Both the position numbers and the translations under genes were made by a program. The notes under the pieces were generated by a model. That model was not told the DNA's origin. It did not search any database and saw only the letters and a program-made list of their open reading frames with translations. Of a DNA stretch of 64,000 bases, positions 19,302 through 29,415 are shown piece after piece (within the stretch, counting starts at the first letter, position 1; each line of letters starts with the position of its first letter). Source of the DNA: Hyphomicrobiales bacterium (GTDB taxonomy: Bacteria; Pseudomonadota; Alphaproteobacteria; Rhizobiales; Beijerinckiaceae); contig JAIXZO010000020.1 in assembly GCA_027489535.1 (NCBI GenBank), forward strand, positions 1 to 64,000, written 5' to 3'.

Positions 19302-20369
19302 TCAAGCCGTGCCGTCGTCTCGCGACTTGTCTCCCGCGCCACCCTTTTTGGCAAGCGAAGCGAGGATACTGACCTCGCGGAACCATTGTCGTATCGGCTT
19401 GGCCGGCGTGCCGCCGTAACGCACGCCCGCAGGCACGTCGCCCGCGATGTTGCTGGCGCCCGCGATCTGCGCGCCCGTCCCGATGCGGGCATGGCCGACG
19501 ACGCCGACCTGTCCGCCGAGAACAACGTAGTCTTCAAGCGTCGTGGAACCGGAAATGCCGACCTGAGCGACGATGACGCAATGCCGCCCGATGACGACGT
19601 TGTGGCCGATCTGCACGAGATTGTCGATTTTCGTGCCTTCGCCGATGATCGTATCGCGGTTCGCGCCGCGGTCGATCGAGGTGTTTGCACCGATTTCGAC
19701 GTTGTCCTGAATGACGACGCGGCCGACCTGCGGCACCTTGAGATGCTGCGGCCCCATGGCGAAGCCGAAACCGTCCTGCCCGATCCGCGCGCCCCCGTGG
19801 ATGATCACGTTGTTGCCGATCAAGGTGTGCATCACGGATGCGGACGGCCCGATGGAGCAATTGCGGCCGATCTTGACGCCGGGGCCGATGACCGCGTTGG
19901 CGCAGATCACGGTGCCCGAGCCGACTTCCGCGCCGGGGCCGACCACCGCGCCCGGATCGACCGTCACGCCTTGCTCGAAACGCGCGGAGGGATGGACCGT
20001 GCTGCCGGGTGCGACGCCGTCCGAACCGAAGAGCGAGCCCGGCTTCATGGCCTCCGGGAACAGGGCCGCCAAAAACGCCGCGACCGCGTGGTAGGGCTTG
20101 GCCGTAACGAGCGCGATCGTGCCGGCGGGAACGCGCGCTGCATATTTCGGCGCGACGAGGCAGGCGGCTGCGGCCGTGCCGTCGAGATCATCCGCATAGC
20201 GCGGGTTTTCGAGAAAGACGAGATCGCGCGGGCCGGCCCTGTCGAGGGCGGCGACCGAATGAATTTCGCGTGAACCGTCAGCACCCTCCGGGAGGGGCGC
20301 GCCGACCATGGCGGCAATTTCGGCCACGCTGAAGACGCGGGCCGGATGGAAGAACACGGCTTCGGACAT
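19302..20369 (-). CDS. lpxD: UDP-3-O-acylglucosamine N-acyltransferase
   Basis: LpxD adds the second 3-hydroxyacyl chain, to the amino group of UDP-3-O-acylglucosamine. The 355-residue protein has the N-terminal uridine-binding domain ([21 protein letters not shown]) and a long hexapeptide beta helix, including the catalytic His region [10 protein letters not shown] and [17 protein letters not shown] 20369 is chosen; the longer frame would need a TTG. It is separated from bamA by a strong hairpin at 20386-20411, so some transcription may stop between them. Confidence 0.96.
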   Translation of the reverse strand: MSEAVFFHPARVFSVAEIAAMVGAPLPEGADGSREIHSVAALDRAGPRDLVFLENPRYADDLDGTAAAACLVAPKYAARVPAGTIALVTAKPYHAVAAFLAALFPEAMKPGSLFGSDGVAPGSTVHPSARFEQGVTVDPGAVVGPGAEVGSGTVICANAVIGPGVKIGRNCSIGPSASVMHTLIGNNVIIHGGARIGQDGFGFAMGPQHLKVPQVGRVVIQDNVEIGANTSIDRGANRDTIIGEGTKIDNLVQIGHNVVIGRHCVIVAQVGISGSTTLEDYVVLGGQVGVVGHARIGTGAQIAGASNIAGDVPAGVRYGGTPAKPIRQWFREVSILASLAKKGGAGDKSRDDGTA

Positions 20370-20385
20370 GGATACCCGCAAAGAA

Positions 20386-20411
20386 GATCGGCCCGCCGAA
20401 GCGGGCCGATC
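20386..20411 (-). terminator. Strong UUCG-loop hairpin between bamA and lpxD
   Basis: An 11-bp perfect stem, GATCGGCCCGC (20386-20396) and GCGGGCCGATC (20401-20411), reads on the minus strand as C(UUCG)G-capped, an unusually stable tetraloop. It follows the bamA stop and is trailed by TTCTTT, so it could be a partial terminator or an mRNA 3'-end stabiliser. Confidence 0.55.
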
Positions 20412-20415
20412 GGGA

Positions 20416-22809
20416 TCAGAAGGTGGTGCCGCCCGAGAACCGGAAGAACTGCGTCCGGTCGTAGGTGTCCTTGGACAAGGGCTTGGCGAAGTCGAAGCGG
20501 ATCGGGCCGAGCGGCGACGACCAGATCAAGCTGGCGCCGACGGAGGAGCGGATCGTCTTCTCGTCGCGGACGGTGATGCAGGACTGGTAGCCCGAGCCGC
20601 TGCAATTGCCGCCGATGACGGACCGGAAGTCTTCCTTGCCTTCATAGCCGAACAGCGTGCCGGCATCGGCGAAGACTGCGCCGCGCATGCCGAGATCGCG
20701 GGGCATGCCGAAGATCGGGAACTGCACTTCCGTGCTGCCGCCGAAATAGGTGGTGCCGCCGAGTGCGTTGTTGCGCGGATCGACCGAGATGTCGCGCGGG
20801 CCCATGCCGGACGGGGCGAAGCCGCGAACGAGGTTGGGACCCATGAAGAAGTTGTCGATGATGCGCAGATCGTCGCCGAGCAGGTAGCCGCCCTGCGCCT
20901 TCACGACGCCGACGATGTCCTCGACGATTTCATGATAGACGCGCGCTTCCGCCGTGGAGCGGACGTAGCGGGCATCGCCGCCGAGACCGGCGACGTCCTG
21001 CTTGATTTCGGCATAGAGGCCGGAACGCGGGTTACGCGTGTTGTCGAGCGTGTTGTAGGCGAGCGTGTAACCGCCCATCGACGTCATCGACCGGCCCGAC
21101 GCTTCCTTCAGCGCAAGCGATGCTTCGCCGTTGTCGATGCAGTTCGGATAGGTGCCGGTTCCCGAGAGCGGAGCGGTACAGTCGTTGTACGGCCGCGACG
21201 ACGTGTTCGGGATCGAGATCTTCTGCTCGAACAGCGAGTAGCGCAGCTGCGTGCTGACCTCTTCCGTCAAAGCCAGACCGGCGCGAACCGTGCCGCCCGT
21301 ATTGCGGGACTCGTAACGGGCGTAGCGCGTGTTGTCGCTGATCTTCGAGAACAGGTCGAAGCCGGCGGCGATGCGCTTCTCCATGAAGTAGGGCTCGGTG
21401 AACGAGAACTCGATGCCCTTGCTGTATTCGCCCATGGAGCCGGCGAGACGAACGAACTGGCCGCGACCGAGGAAATTGCGCTCGGCGACGGCGACTTCGC
21501 CGATGAAGCCTTCCGCCGTGGAGTAGCCGCCCGCGATCGAGAACTGACCGGTGGGCTGATCCTCGACGTCCACGTTCACGACGACGCGGTCGGGCGTGGA
21601 GCCCGGCTCGTTGGTGATGCGGACGGTCTTGAAGAAGCCGAGATTGTTCAGGCGACGCTCGGCGCGGTCGACCATCACCTTGTTGTAGGCGTCGCCCTCG
21701 CCGAGATCGAATTCGCGGCGGATGACGTAGTCGCGGGTGCGGGTGTTGCCGCGCACGTTGATGCGCTCGACGTAAACGCGCGGACCCTCTTCGACGACGA
21801 AGGTCAGGTCGATGGTGGAGGCGGCTGCGTCGCGACGACCGCTCGGGCGGACCTGAGCGAAGGCGTAACCGCGGGAGGCGGCTTCCGTCGTCATCGCGAC
21901 GAGCGTCTTCTCGACCGCCTCGGCGTTGTAGACGTCGCCCGCCGAGGTCTTCGCCAGCGAGCGCAGACGGTTGGAATCGATGTCGGGGATGCGCGAATCG
22001 ACGCCGACGGCGCCGACGCGGTACTGCGCGCCCTCTTCGACGGTGATCGTGACGATGTAGCCGGCCTTCGCATCGTCGTAGCGCACGTCGTTAGAGACGA
22101 CGCGGAAGTCGGCATAGCCGTTCTTCAGGTAGTAGCGGCGGACCTGCTCGAGGTCGGCGGCGATGCGGTCCGGATCATAGACGTCGGACGTCTTCAGCCA
22201 GGAGAGGAAGTTGCTCTCGGTGGTCGACATCTGGTCGCGCAGGCGGCCGTCCGAAAACGCCTTGTTGCCGACGAAGTCGATTTCCTTGACGCCGGTCTTG
22301 TCGCCCTCGACGACCGTGAACACCACGTCGACGCGGCCGTTTTCAAGCTGCACGGTGCGCGCGGTGACCTGCGCGTTGCCGCGGCCGGAACGCTGGTAGA
22401 TTTCCTTCACCCGCGCCACGTCGGCATCGAGCTGGGGCTTGCTGAACGGGCCGCGCGCCTTGGAGCGCAGTTCGCCTTCGAGCACTTCGCCCTTAATCTT
22501 CTTGTTGCCTTCGAAAACGACGCGGTTGATGACCTCGTTTTCGCGGACCGTGACGACGATGGAGCCGCCGCGACGCGCGACGTCCACGCTGGAGAACAGG
22601 CCGGTCGCAACCAGGTCACGACGCGCCTCTTCAGGCGACTGGCCGGTGACGTAGGAACGGATGGTCTCCGTTTCGACGCGCTTGTTGCCCTGCACGACGA
22701 CGGACTGTGCGAGAGCCGCCGCAGTCCCCGCCAAGAGCGCCGCCATGCCGAAGGCCGCGGAAAGTGCGGTCCGGCCCAGTTTACGCTTGTCGAAGTTCTC
22801 GCGAGTCAT
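20416..22809 (-). CDS. bamA: Outer membrane protein assembly factor BamA
   Basis: BamA is the central pore of the BAM complex that inserts beta-barrel proteins into the outer membrane. The 797-residue precursor has a signal sequence (about residues 1-35, ending AAALAQ), five POTRA domains (the first beginning [14 protein letters not shown], the last [19 protein letters not shown]) and a C-terminal Omp85 barrel with the lid-lock motif [10 protein letters not shown]. It ends in FRFSGGTTF, a barrel-type terminal phenylalanine. ATG 22809 ([10 protein letters not shown]) is chosen because upstream in-frame residues do not fit a signal peptide. The 158-base gap to rseP carries a CtrA-like box. Confidence 0.97.
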   Translation of the reverse strand: MTRENFDKRKLGRTALSAAFGMAALLAGTAAALAQSVVVQGNKRVETETIRSYVTGQSPEEARRDLVATGLFSSVDVARRGGSIVVTVRENEVINRVVFEGNKKIKGEVLEGELRSKARGPFSKPQLDADVARVKEIYQRSGRGNAQVTARTVQLENGRVDVVFTVVEGDKTGVKEIDFVGNKAFSDGRLRDQMSTTESNFLSWLKTSDVYDPDRIAADLEQVRRYYLKNGYADFRVVSNDVRYDDAKAGYIVTITVEEGAQYRVGAVGVDSRIPDIDSNRLRSLAKTSAGDVYNAEAVEKTLVAMTTEAASRGYAFAQVRPSGRRDAAASTIDLTFVVEEGPRVYVERINVRGNTRTRDYVIRREFDLGEGDAYNKVMVDRAERRLNNLGFFKTVRITNEPGSTPDRVVVNVDVEDQPTGQFSIAGGYSTAEGFIGEVAVAERNFLGRGQFVRLAGSMGEYSKGIEFSFTEPYFMEKRIAAGFDLFSKISDNTRYARYESRNTGGTVRAGLALTEEVSTQLRYSLFEQKISIPNTSSRPYNDCTAPLSGTGTYPNCIDNGEASLALKEASGRSMTSMGGYTLAYNTLDNTRNPRSGLYAEIKQDVAGLGGDARYVRSTAEARVYHEIVEDIVGVVKAQGGYLLGDDLRIIDNFFMGPNLVRGFAPSGMGPRDISVDPRNNALGGTTYFGGSTEVQFPIFGMPRDLGMRGAVFADAGTLFGYEGKEDFRSVIGGNCSGSGYQSCITVRDEKTIRSSVGASLIWSSPLGPIRFDFAKPLSKDTYDRTQFFRFSGGTTF

Positions 22810-22956
22810 TCGGGCAACCCTGTCATTGTATCGAGTGCCCCCGCAGGGAGGCGGCACTCTTCCATCAGGCTTCAGCTTCTACCGAGTTTTATCGATCGTG
22901 CAAACGGTTGACACGCCATTGACGAAAGATTCGTCGGGGCGTGTCGCTTAAGACAC

Positions 22957-22971
22957 TTAATTTGAGATTAA
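22957..22971. promoter_or_regulatory. CtrA-like box TTAA-N7-TTAA upstream of bamA
   Basis: The sequence TTAATTTGAGATTAA at 22957-22971 is a perfect TTAA-N7-TTAA, with a third TTAA at 22948-22951. It overlaps the rseP stop and sits about 150 bases upstream of the bamA ATG. CtrA, the alphaproteobacterial cell-cycle regulator, binds TTAA-N7-TTAA, and such AT-only tetramers are rare in this GC-rich DNA. Binding is inferred. Confidence 0.4.
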
Positions 22972-24101
22972 GCGCCGAACTTACGCAATAGATCGCTGAC
23001 GATGCCCAAGGCCATCAAGGACATGACGACGGCGAAGCCGACGCGGAAGCTGACTTCCTGAGCACGCTCGCCCAAGGGCTTTCCGCGAATGCCTTCCAGC
23101 GCATAGAACATCAGATGTCCGCCGTCGAGCATCGGCACAGGCAACAAGTTGACGAAGCCGATGGCGATGGAAATGACGGCCACGAACTTGACGAATGTTG
23201 CGATGCCGTCGCGCAGAGAGTCTCCCGACAGGCGCGCCAACGTAAACGGCCCCGCGAGATCGTCGAACGAGCCCGCGCCGAACAGCAACATCGCGAAGCC
23301 GCGCGCATTTTCGCCGATGATCTTGCCGGTATGGACGAAGCCGTAGCCGACGGCGTCCACGAAGTCATAGGAGTCGCGGACGATGTTGGCCTCGGTCGCA
23401 TCCGGGCGGACGCCGATGAAGCCTGCCTTGCCGGGGCCGAGAAGACCCGGAACGGAGCGCGTGCCCGGCGTCATGGCGACGGACAGCACGCGGCCGTCGC
23501 GTTCGATGCCGACGCTGATCGGCTCGCCGGGACGTTCCGCGATCGCTTTCTGCAGCTCGGTGAAGTAGCGCACGTCGCGGCCGTCCACAGAGGCGATGCG
23601 GTCGCCCTTGCGCACGCCCGCGACATCGGCGGCACCCGAGGCGACGACGTCGCCCGCGAGGGTGCCCCACCCCTTCGTGCCGTTGATGTAGGCGTCGCCG
23701 GAGAACAGAAGCGCCGCCAGAAGGAAGTTGGCGAGCGGGCCCGCGGCGACGATGGCGGTGCGGCGCGGCAAGGTCGCGCCCTGCAGGGTGCGCTTGCGCT
23801 GCTCCGGCGTCAGCTGCGCGGCGGCTTCGCCGTCCGGCGTGCTCGCGGCGTCGGCATCGCCCAAGAATTTGACGTACCCCCCGAGCGGAACGGCGGCGAT
23901 GCGCCAACGCGTGCCGTGGGAATCATACCGGTGCCAAAGCTCCTTGCCGAAACCGATGGAGAAGGTTTCGACCGTGACGCCCGCCATCCGCGCGACTTTG
24001 AAATGACCGTATTCGTGCACGAACACGATGACGACCAGAAGGCCGATGAACGGCACGACGTAACTCAGCAGCATCGTGGGCAGGTCGGCCAGGAACGACA
24101 T
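22968..24101 (-). CDS. rseP: Site-2 intramembrane zinc metalloprotease RseP
   Basis: RseP cleaves membrane-bound anti-sigma factors after site-1 cleavage, and clears signal-peptide remnants. The 377-residue protein has the zinc motif HEYGH at residues 29-33 in the first membrane helix, a PDZ domain (ASGAADVAGVRKGDRIASVDG), and the second metal-ligand motif LLPVPMLDGGH near the C-terminus. ATG 24101 with GGAG upstream is preferred to a TTG three codons earlier. Its place between dxr and bamA is conserved across proteobacteria. Confidence 0.96.
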   Translation of the reverse strand: MSFLADLPTMLLSYVVPFIGLLVVIVFVHEYGHFKVARMAGVTVETFSIGFGKELWHRYDSHGTRWRIAAVPLGGYVKFLGDADAASTPDGEAAAQLTPEQRKRTLQGATLPRRTAIVAAGPLANFLLAALLFSGDAYINGTKGWGTLAGDVVASGAADVAGVRKGDRIASVDGRDVRYFTELQKAIAERPGEPISVGIERDGRVLSVAMTPGTRSVPGLLGPGKAGFIGVRPDATEANIVRDSYDFVDAVGYGFVHTGKIIGENARGFAMLLFGAGSFDDLAGPFTLARLSGDSLRDGIATFVKFVAVISIAIGFVNLLPVPMLDGGHLMFYALEGIRGKPLGERAQEVSFRVGFAVVMSLMALGIVSDLLRKFGA

Positions 24102-24146
24102 CGAGGGCAATGCTCCGGGAGCGAAGAACGGTGCGATCCTGCAGGA

Positions 24147-25322
24147 TCAATGTGCAGGATATGGGGCGGCCGACCGCTCATGTCCAACCGTCTCGCGCCG
24201 CACGCTGCGGTCCACCTCCAGCCAATCGTCGAGATGGGCGGGCTTGGAATTGGAACGCGCGAACCGCTCGAGCATCGCCTCGACCGTGCGCGGAATGCTG
24301 CCGAAGGTGCAGCGGCCCTCCAGAAACGACGCCACGGCGATCTCGTTGGCCGCGTTGAGAACCGTCGGCATGATGCCGCCGTCGGCCAGAGCGGCGCGCG
24401 CAAGGCGGAGTGCAGGGAAGCGGACGGGATCGGGCTCGAGGAAGTCCAGCCGCGAGATGGCGGCCAGATCGAGCGTGCGAGCGCCGGAACGGATGCGCTC
24501 GGGATGCGACAGGCAATGCGCGATGGGCACCCGCATGTCCGGCACCGCCATCCCCGCCGTGACCGATCCGTCGACGAAGGACACGAGGCCGTGGACGATG
24601 CTTTGCGGGTGGACGAGCACGTCGAGCCGGTCCGCCGCGACGCCGAACAGATGATGCGCCTCGATCAGCTCCAAGCCCTTGTTCATCATGGAGGCCGAGT
24701 CGATGGTGACTTTCGCGCCCATCGACCAATTGGGATGCGCCAACGCCTCGGCGCGGGTGGCGGCATCGATGCGCGCCGCGTCCCAGGTGCGGAACGGCCC
24801 GCCGGAGGCCGTCAGCGTCATGCGGTCGATCTCGGCGGCGGTGTGCCGCCCCAGAGCTTGGAAGATCGCGTTGTGCTCGGAATCGAGAGGAAGAACCTCC
24901 GCCCCGGTCTCGCGGGCCTTGCGCATGAATTCCGCGCCGGCGCAGACGAGGCACTCCTTGTTGGCGAGCGCGATGCGCCGCCCTGCGGCAACGGCCGCGT
25001 AGGTGGGACGCACGCCAGCCGTGCCGACGATGGCGGCGATGACCAGATCGGACGGATGCAGCGCCGCCTCGATGACGGCCGCCTCCCCCGCCCCGCTCGC
25101 GATGCCCGTGCCCGCGAGCGCTTCCGCAAGCGCGGGGCCGAGCGAGGCGTCGCCGACGGCGGCGAAATCGACGCGGAACTCGCGCGCGACGGCGGCAAGT
25201 CCGGCGACGTCGCTGCCCGCGGCGACGGCCGAAATGCGGTAACGGTCGGGGTGGATGCGGACGATGTCGAGCGTGGACGTGCCGATGGAACCGGTCGCGC
25301 CCAAGATCACCAGAGATTTCAT
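24147..25322 (-). CDS. dxr: 1-deoxy-D-xylulose 5-phosphate reductoisomerase
   Basis: Dxr makes 2-C-methyl-D-erythritol 4-phosphate, the committed step of the non-mevalonate isoprenoid pathway that feeds UppS two genes upstream. The 391-residue protein opens with the NADPH motif VILGATGSIGTSTLD and has LPLDSEHNAIFQAL, the flexible-loop region SGGPFRTWDA, NWSMGAKVTIDSASMMNKG with the metal ligands, and HPQSIVHGLV. ATG 25322 overlaps the cdsA stop as ATGA (25319-25322). Confidence 0.97.
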   Translation of the reverse strand: MKSLVILGATGSIGTSTLDIVRIHPDRYRISAVAAGSDVAGLAAVAREFRVDFAAVGDASLGPALAEALAGTGIASGAGEAAVIEAALHPSDLVIAAIVGTAGVRPTYAAVAAGRRIALANKECLVCAGAEFMRKARETGAEVLPLDSEHNAIFQALGRHTAAEIDRMTLTASGGPFRTWDAARIDAATRAEALAHPNWSMGAKVTIDSASMMNKGLELIEAHHLFGVAADRLDVLVHPQSIVHGLVSFVDGSVTAGMAVPDMRVPIAHCLSHPERIRSGARTLDLAAISRLDFLEPDPVRFPALRLARAALADGGIMPTVLNAANEIAVASFLEGRCTFGSIPRTVEAMLERFARSNSKPAHLDDWLEVDRSVRRETVGHERSAAPYPAH

Positions 25323-26173
25323 TGCAGAACGTCGCCCCCGAATAGACCCGCGGCCGCAGCGAGCATCAGCAGCGCGCAGACGGCGACGAAGGAATCGAGC
25401 CGGTCCAGCACGCCGCCGTGGCCGGGAATGAGGTGCCCCGAATCCTTGACGCCGAAGCGGCGCTTCATCGCCGACTCGAAGAGATCGCCCCCCGCGGACG
25501 TAAGAGAGGCCACCAGACTGAGCGCCAACAGCGCCGCGCCCGTAAACCAGCCCTGCCCCGCGGCGGCTCCGCCGAAGCGCACGACGAGGAACGCCGCGCC
25601 GACGCCGGCGACGAGCCCGCCGACGAAGCCGGACCACGTTTTCTTGGGTGAAACGCTCGGCCACAATTTCGGCCCGCCGACCGAACGGCCGACGAAGTAA
25701 GCGGCGATGTCGCTGCCCCACACGACGGCGAAGATCCAGAGGATCGCCACAAGCCCGTGAGCGGGATCGGCCCGCAGCGCGACGGGCACGACGGCGATGA
25801 GGCCGGCATAGAGGCCGCCGAACGCGGCCCATGCGCGCGGTACCGGCTTGGGAACGGCGGCCGCGGCGAAGAGGCCTCCGACGAGCGGCAGGATCATCAG
25901 GCCCGGCGAAAGGCGGCCGGCGGTTTCGGCCAGGACGCCGCCCGCCGCGACGGCCGCGCCCATCGCGAGCCATATGAGATCGCGACGGCGACCTTCTACG
26001 CCGATGAGGCCGAGCCATTCCCGTGCGGCGACGACGCCCGCGGCCGTCCAGAACAGCGCGAAGGGCCAACCGCCGAAGATCGCGGTGCCCACGGCCACGC
26101 CCGCCATGACGACGCCCGACGCCACCCGCGCGGCGAGTTCGGAGCGCGCGCCCGGAACGGCGGCGGATGCCAT
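25319..26173 (-). CDS. cdsA: Phosphatidate cytidylyltransferase
   Basis: CdsA converts phosphatidic acid and CTP to CDP-diacylglycerol, the precursor of all membrane phospholipids. The 284-residue integral membrane protein has about eight hydrophobic segments and the family signature SAMKRRFGVKDSGHLIPGHG followed by GVLDRLDS near the C-terminus. ATG 26173 overlaps the uppS TAA by one base. Coupling of uppS, cdsA and dxr by overlapping starts and stops points to one operon. Confidence 0.96.
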   Translation of the reverse strand: MASAAVPGARSELAARVASGVVMAGVAVGTAIFGGWPFALFWTAAGVVAAREWLGLIGVEGRRRDLIWLAMGAAVAAGGVLAETAGRLSPGLMILPLVGGLFAAAAVPKPVPRAWAAFGGLYAGLIAVVPVALRADPAHGLVAILWIFAVVWGSDIAAYFVGRSVGGPKLWPSVSPKKTWSGFVGGLVAGVGAAFLVVRFGGAAAGQGWFTGAALLALSLVASLTSAGGDLFESAMKRRFGVKDSGHLIPGHGGVLDRLDSFVAVCALLMLAAAAGLFGGDVLQ

Positions 26174-26931
26174 TACGGCTGTGCTCCCACGACCGTCAGG
26201 CCGCCGTAGCGCCGATCGCGGCGGCGATACTCGTCGATGGCATCCTCGAGATCGCGACGCTCGAATTCCGGCCAGCGCACGGGCGAGAAGACGAATTCGG
26301 CATAGGCGGCCTGCCACAGCAGGAAATTGGACAGCCGCATTTCCCCGGATGTCCGAATCACGAGGTCGGGATCGGGGATGCCGGCCGTGTCGAGACGCGC
26401 GGACAAGGCGGCGTCGTCGAGCGCTTCGATCGGCAACCGTCCCTCGGCCACGTCGCGTGCGGCCTGAACGGCCGCGCGCACGATCTCGTCGCGCGAGCCG
26501 TAGTTGAAGGCGATGAGCAAAGTGAGTCCGGTATTGGCCTCGGTGAGCAGCTCGGATTCGGCGAACAAAGACAGGATGTCCTCGGCGAGGCCGGTGCGGT
26601 CTCCGATAAAGCGGATCCGCACGTTCTTGGCGTGCATGTCGGCCGTGTCGGCACGAATGAAGCGGCGCAGAAGCATCAGGAGTGCGGAGACTTCCGCCGG
26701 CGGACGCCGCCAATTCTCCGACGAGAAACTGTAGACCGTCAGATAGCCGATGCCGAGTTCGCGGGCGGCTTGAATGGTGCGGCGCAGAGCGTCGAGACCG
26801 CGACGATGACCTTCCGCGCGGGGGAGCCCGCGCGATTCGGCCCAGCGGCCGTTGCCGTCCATGATGATGGCGACGTGACGCGGCACGCCTTCGGGGGCGG
26901 AGCGGGAAGCCGTTTCGGTCGATCCGTTCAT
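26173..26931 (-). CDS. uppS: Undecaprenyl diphosphate synthase
   Basis: UppS condenses eight isopentenyl units onto farnesyl diphosphate in cis, giving the C55 carrier for peptidoglycan and O-antigen. The 252-residue protein shows [14 protein letters not shown] with the essential Asp25, the substrate motif FSSENWRRP, and the C-terminal signature [19 protein letters not shown] followed by AEFVFS. It sits between frr and cdsA, as in most proteobacteria. The ATG at 26931 is the only reasonable start. Confidence 0.97.
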   Translation of the reverse strand: MNGSTETASRSAPEGVPRHVAIIMDGNGRWAESRGLPRAEGHRRGLDALRRTIQAARELGIGYLTVYSFSSENWRRPPAEVSALLMLLRRFIRADTADMHAKNVRIRFIGDRTGLAEDILSLFAESELLTEANTGLTLLIAFNYGSRDEIVRAAVQAARDVAEGRLPIEALDDAALSARLDTAGIPDPDLVIRTSGEMRLSNFLLWQAAYAEFVFSPVRWPEFERRDLEDAIDEYRRRDRRYGGLTVVGAQP

Positions 26932-26954
26932 GCTCGGCCCCCGCGTTCGCAGGT

Positions 26955-27515
26955 TTACACCTGCATGATTTCCTTTTCCTTCGAAGCCAGCGCCTGATCG
27001 ATTTCGACGACGGACTGATCGGTGGCCTTTTGCACCTGCTCGGACGCCTTCTCGAAATCGTCGCGCGCCATGTCGCCGTCCTTCTCGAGCTTCTTCAGGA
27101 GATCGAGGCCGTCGCGACGGACGTGGCGCACCGCGACGCGGGCTTCTTCCGCATACTTATGCGCAACCTTCACCATTTCCTTACGACGCTGCTCGTTGAG
27201 CTCCGGAATCCGGATGCGCATCGTCTGGCCTTCGGTGCTCGGGTTGAGGCCGAGATCGGAGTCGCGGATCGCCTTTTCCACGGCGGAGACCATCGAACGG
27301 TCCCACACCTGCACGGAGAGCATGCGCGGCTCGGGCACGTTGACGGTGGCCACCTGATTGAGCGGCATCATCGAACCATAAGCGTCGACCATGATCGGAT
27401 CGAGAATGTTCGCGGAAGCGCGGCCGGTCCGAAGACTGGCGAGGTCGTTGCGGAACGACTGAATTGCGCCCTGCATGCGGCGCTTCAGGTCGGCAAGATC
27501 GAAAGTCGCGCTCAT
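26955..27515 (-). CDS. frr: Ribosome recycling factor
   Basis: Frr acts with EF-G to split post-termination ribosomes. The 186-residue product has the typical two-domain pattern: the helical start [20 protein letters not shown] with [18 protein letters not shown], the beta domain [13 protein letters not shown], and the C-terminal helix [23 protein letters not shown] 27515 ([11 protein letters not shown]) is five codons inside the longest frame. It lies 64 bases after pyrH in the same direction. Confidence 0.97.
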   Translation of the reverse strand: MSATFDLADLKRRMQGAIQSFRNDLASLRTGRASANILDPIMVDAYGSMMPLNQVATVNVPEPRMLSVQVWDRSMVSAVEKAIRDSDLGLNPSTEGQTMRIRIPELNEQRRKEMVKVAHKYAEEARVAVRHVRRDGLDLLKKLEKDGDMARDDFEKASEQVQKATDQSVVEIDQALASKEKEIMQV

Positions 27516-27579
27516 CGTGTCGTCGTCCACGGTCGTTGATGGTGTCGTAAGAAGGGATTAAGCCCCCCGGCCGGCGGGT

Positions 27580-28293
27580 TCAAGGGGTGACGAGGGTGGC
27601 CGGGGCATCACCCTTCAGGATGCGGGTGATCGCACCGGAAGCATGAGCCGACCCGACGAGGATGGAAAGGCGGTTCTCGCGGGCCAAGGCGAAGGCCGCG
27701 GTGTCCATCACCTTCAGATCCTGCCGGATCGCGTCGTCATGGGTGAGCCGGTCGAAGCGCACGGCGCTCGGATCCTTGTTCGGATCGGCCGAATAGACGC
27801 CGTCCACCTGCGTGGCCTTCAAGACGGCGTCGCATTTGAGCTCGATGGCGCGCAGCACGGCCGCCGTGTCGGTGGTGAAGAACGGGCTGCCGGTGCCGCC
27901 GCCGAGCACGACGATGCGGCCCTTGGAGAGATGGTGAAGCGCCGTCTGGCGGGCATAGGTCTCGCAGATGGTCGGCATCGCGACGGCGGACATCGTGCGT
28001 GCGCTCGCACCGGCGGCTTCGAGCGCGCCTTCCAGCGCGATGGAATTCATGATGGTGGCGAGCATGCCCATAGAATCGGCGGTGGCCCGGTCGATCCAGC
28101 CGGCCGCGCCGACCTTGGCGCCGCGGATGATGTTGCCGCCGCCGATGACGACCGAAATTTCGTAGCCGGACTGCGAGGCGGCCGCGAGATCGGCTGCCAG
28201 CGTCGACAGGGTTTGCGGATGGAGCCAGTACCCGTCGGGTGCAAGAAGCGCTTCACCGGACAGTTTCACGAGAACTCGTTTGAAACCCGCCAT
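27580..28293 (-). CDS. pyrH: Uridylate kinase
   Basis: PyrH phosphorylates UMP to UDP and is a hexameric amino-acid-kinase-fold enzyme. The 237-residue protein begins RVLVKLSGEAL and shows VIGGGNIIRG, DSMGMLATIMNSIAL, and the nucleotide-binding segment GGGTGSPFFTTDTAAVLRA. ATG 28293 gives the standard length. A terminator lies between tsf and this gene, so pyrH probably has its own promoter and starts the pyrH-frr-uppS-cdsA-dxr-rseP run. Confidence 0.97.
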   Translation of the reverse strand: MAGFKRVLVKLSGEALLAPDGYWLHPQTLSTLAADLAAASQSGYEISVVIGGGNIIRGAKVGAAGWIDRATADSMGMLATIMNSIALEGALEAAGASARTMSAVAMPTICETYARQTALHHLSKGRIVVLGGGTGSPFFTTDTAAVLRAIELKCDAVLKATQVDGVYSADPNKDPSAVRFDRLTHDDAIRQDLKVMDTAAFALARENRLSILVGSAHASGAITRILKGDAPATLVTP

Positions 28294-28344
28294 CGTCGCG
28301 CCTTTCGTCTTGTCGCCATGCCCCGCCGAAACGGGGCCCTCATA

Positions 28345-28371
28345 AGAAAAGGGCGGCACCATGTGCCGCCC
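28345..28371 (-). terminator. Rho-independent terminator after tsf
   Basis: A perfect 9-bp stem, GGGCGGCAC (28351-28359) and GTGCCGCCC (28363-28371), with a 3-base loop. On the minus strand it is followed by TTTTCTT. It lies between the tsf stop and the pyrH start. Confidence 0.85.
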
Positions 28372-28383
28372 TTTCGGTATTCG

Positions 28384-29307
28384 TCAGGCCTGACCGCCGG
28401 CCGCCGCGGCCACTTCGGCCGCGAAATCCGATTCCTGTTTTTCGATCCCCTCGCCGAGGGCGAAGCGGATGAAGCCCTTCAGCGCGACCGGACCGCCGAT
28501 GCGGCCTTCGCTCTCCTTGACGGCCTGAGCGACCGTCTTGGAAGGATCGTGGATGAAGGACTGCTCGAGGAGGCAGACTTCCTTGTAGTAGGTCTTGAGG
28601 CCGCTCTCGACGATCTTTTCGAGCACGTTGGCGGGCTTGCCGGCGTTCTTTTCCGCCAACACGGCCTTTTCACGCTCCAGCACCGACGGATCGATGCCCG
28701 AAGCGTCGAGCGCCTGCGGGTTCGCCGCAGCGACGTGCATGGCGATCATGCGGCCGAGCGCGGCGAGTTCGTCCGCCTTGCCGGTCGACTCGAGCGCGAC
28801 GAGCACGCCGATCTTGCCGAGGCCGTCGCCGACGGAGCCGTGGATGTACTGGCCGACGACGCCCTGCGAGACCGACAGCGAAGCGCCGCGGCGCAGCGTC
28901 ATGTTCTCGCCGATGGTGGCGATGGCGTTGGCGACCGCTTCCTCGACCTTGCCGCCGCCCGGATAGGCGGCCGACTTGAGAACTTCGGCATCCGCCGAGC
29001 CGGCAAGCGCGACGCCCGCGATGTTGCGGACGAGGGCCTGGAAGGCTTCATTGCGGGCGACGAAGTCGGTCTCGGAATTCACCTCGACGACCACGCCCTT
29101 GGTGCCGGAGACCGCGAGGCCGACGAGGCCCTCGGCGGCGACGCGGCCGGACTTCTTGGCGGCCTTGGCGAGACCCTTGGTGCGAAGCCAATCGATCGCG
29201 GCTTCGACGTCGCCGTTCGACGCTTCGAGCGCCGCCTTGCAGTCCATCATGCCGGCGCCGGTCTTCTCGCGAAGTTCCTTGACGGTTGCGGCGGTGATGT
29301 TCGCCAT
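28384..29307 (-). CDS. tsf: Elongation factor Ts
   Basis: EF-Ts regenerates EF-Tu-GTP. The 307-residue protein has the UBA-like N-terminal module [20 protein letters not shown], the core motif [16 protein letters not shown], and the C-terminal helical segment. Length and order match the proteobacterial family. It forms a two-gene unit with rpsB, closed by the terminator at 28345-28371. Confidence 0.98.
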   Translation of the reverse strand: MANITAATVKELREKTGAGMMDCKAALEASNGDVEAAIDWLRTKGLAKAAKKSGRVAAEGLVGLAVSGTKGVVVEVNSETDFVARNEAFQALVRNIAGVALAGSADAEVLKSAAYPGGGKVEEAVANAIATIGENMTLRRGASLSVSQGVVGQYIHGSVGDGLGKIGVLVALESTGKADELAALGRMIAMHVAAANPQALDASGIDPSVLEREKAVLAEKNAGKPANVLEKIVESGLKTYYKEVCLLEQSFIHDPSKTVAQAVKESEGRIGGPVALKGFIRFALGEGIEKQESDFAAEVAAAAGGQA

Positions 29308-29415
29308 CGGTATCGTCCTCTCGTGTTCGGATACGGGACGGCGGCGGAGTTGCCGCCGCCGCCGTTCCTGAAAATCAGTGTCTCCGCTTCGATGAAGCGG
29401 TCTTCAACGGTTCGA

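Noticed and set aside
20308-22911. An 867-codon plus-strand frame opposite bamA
   Set aside because: Shadow of the BamA POTRA and barrel coding sequence.
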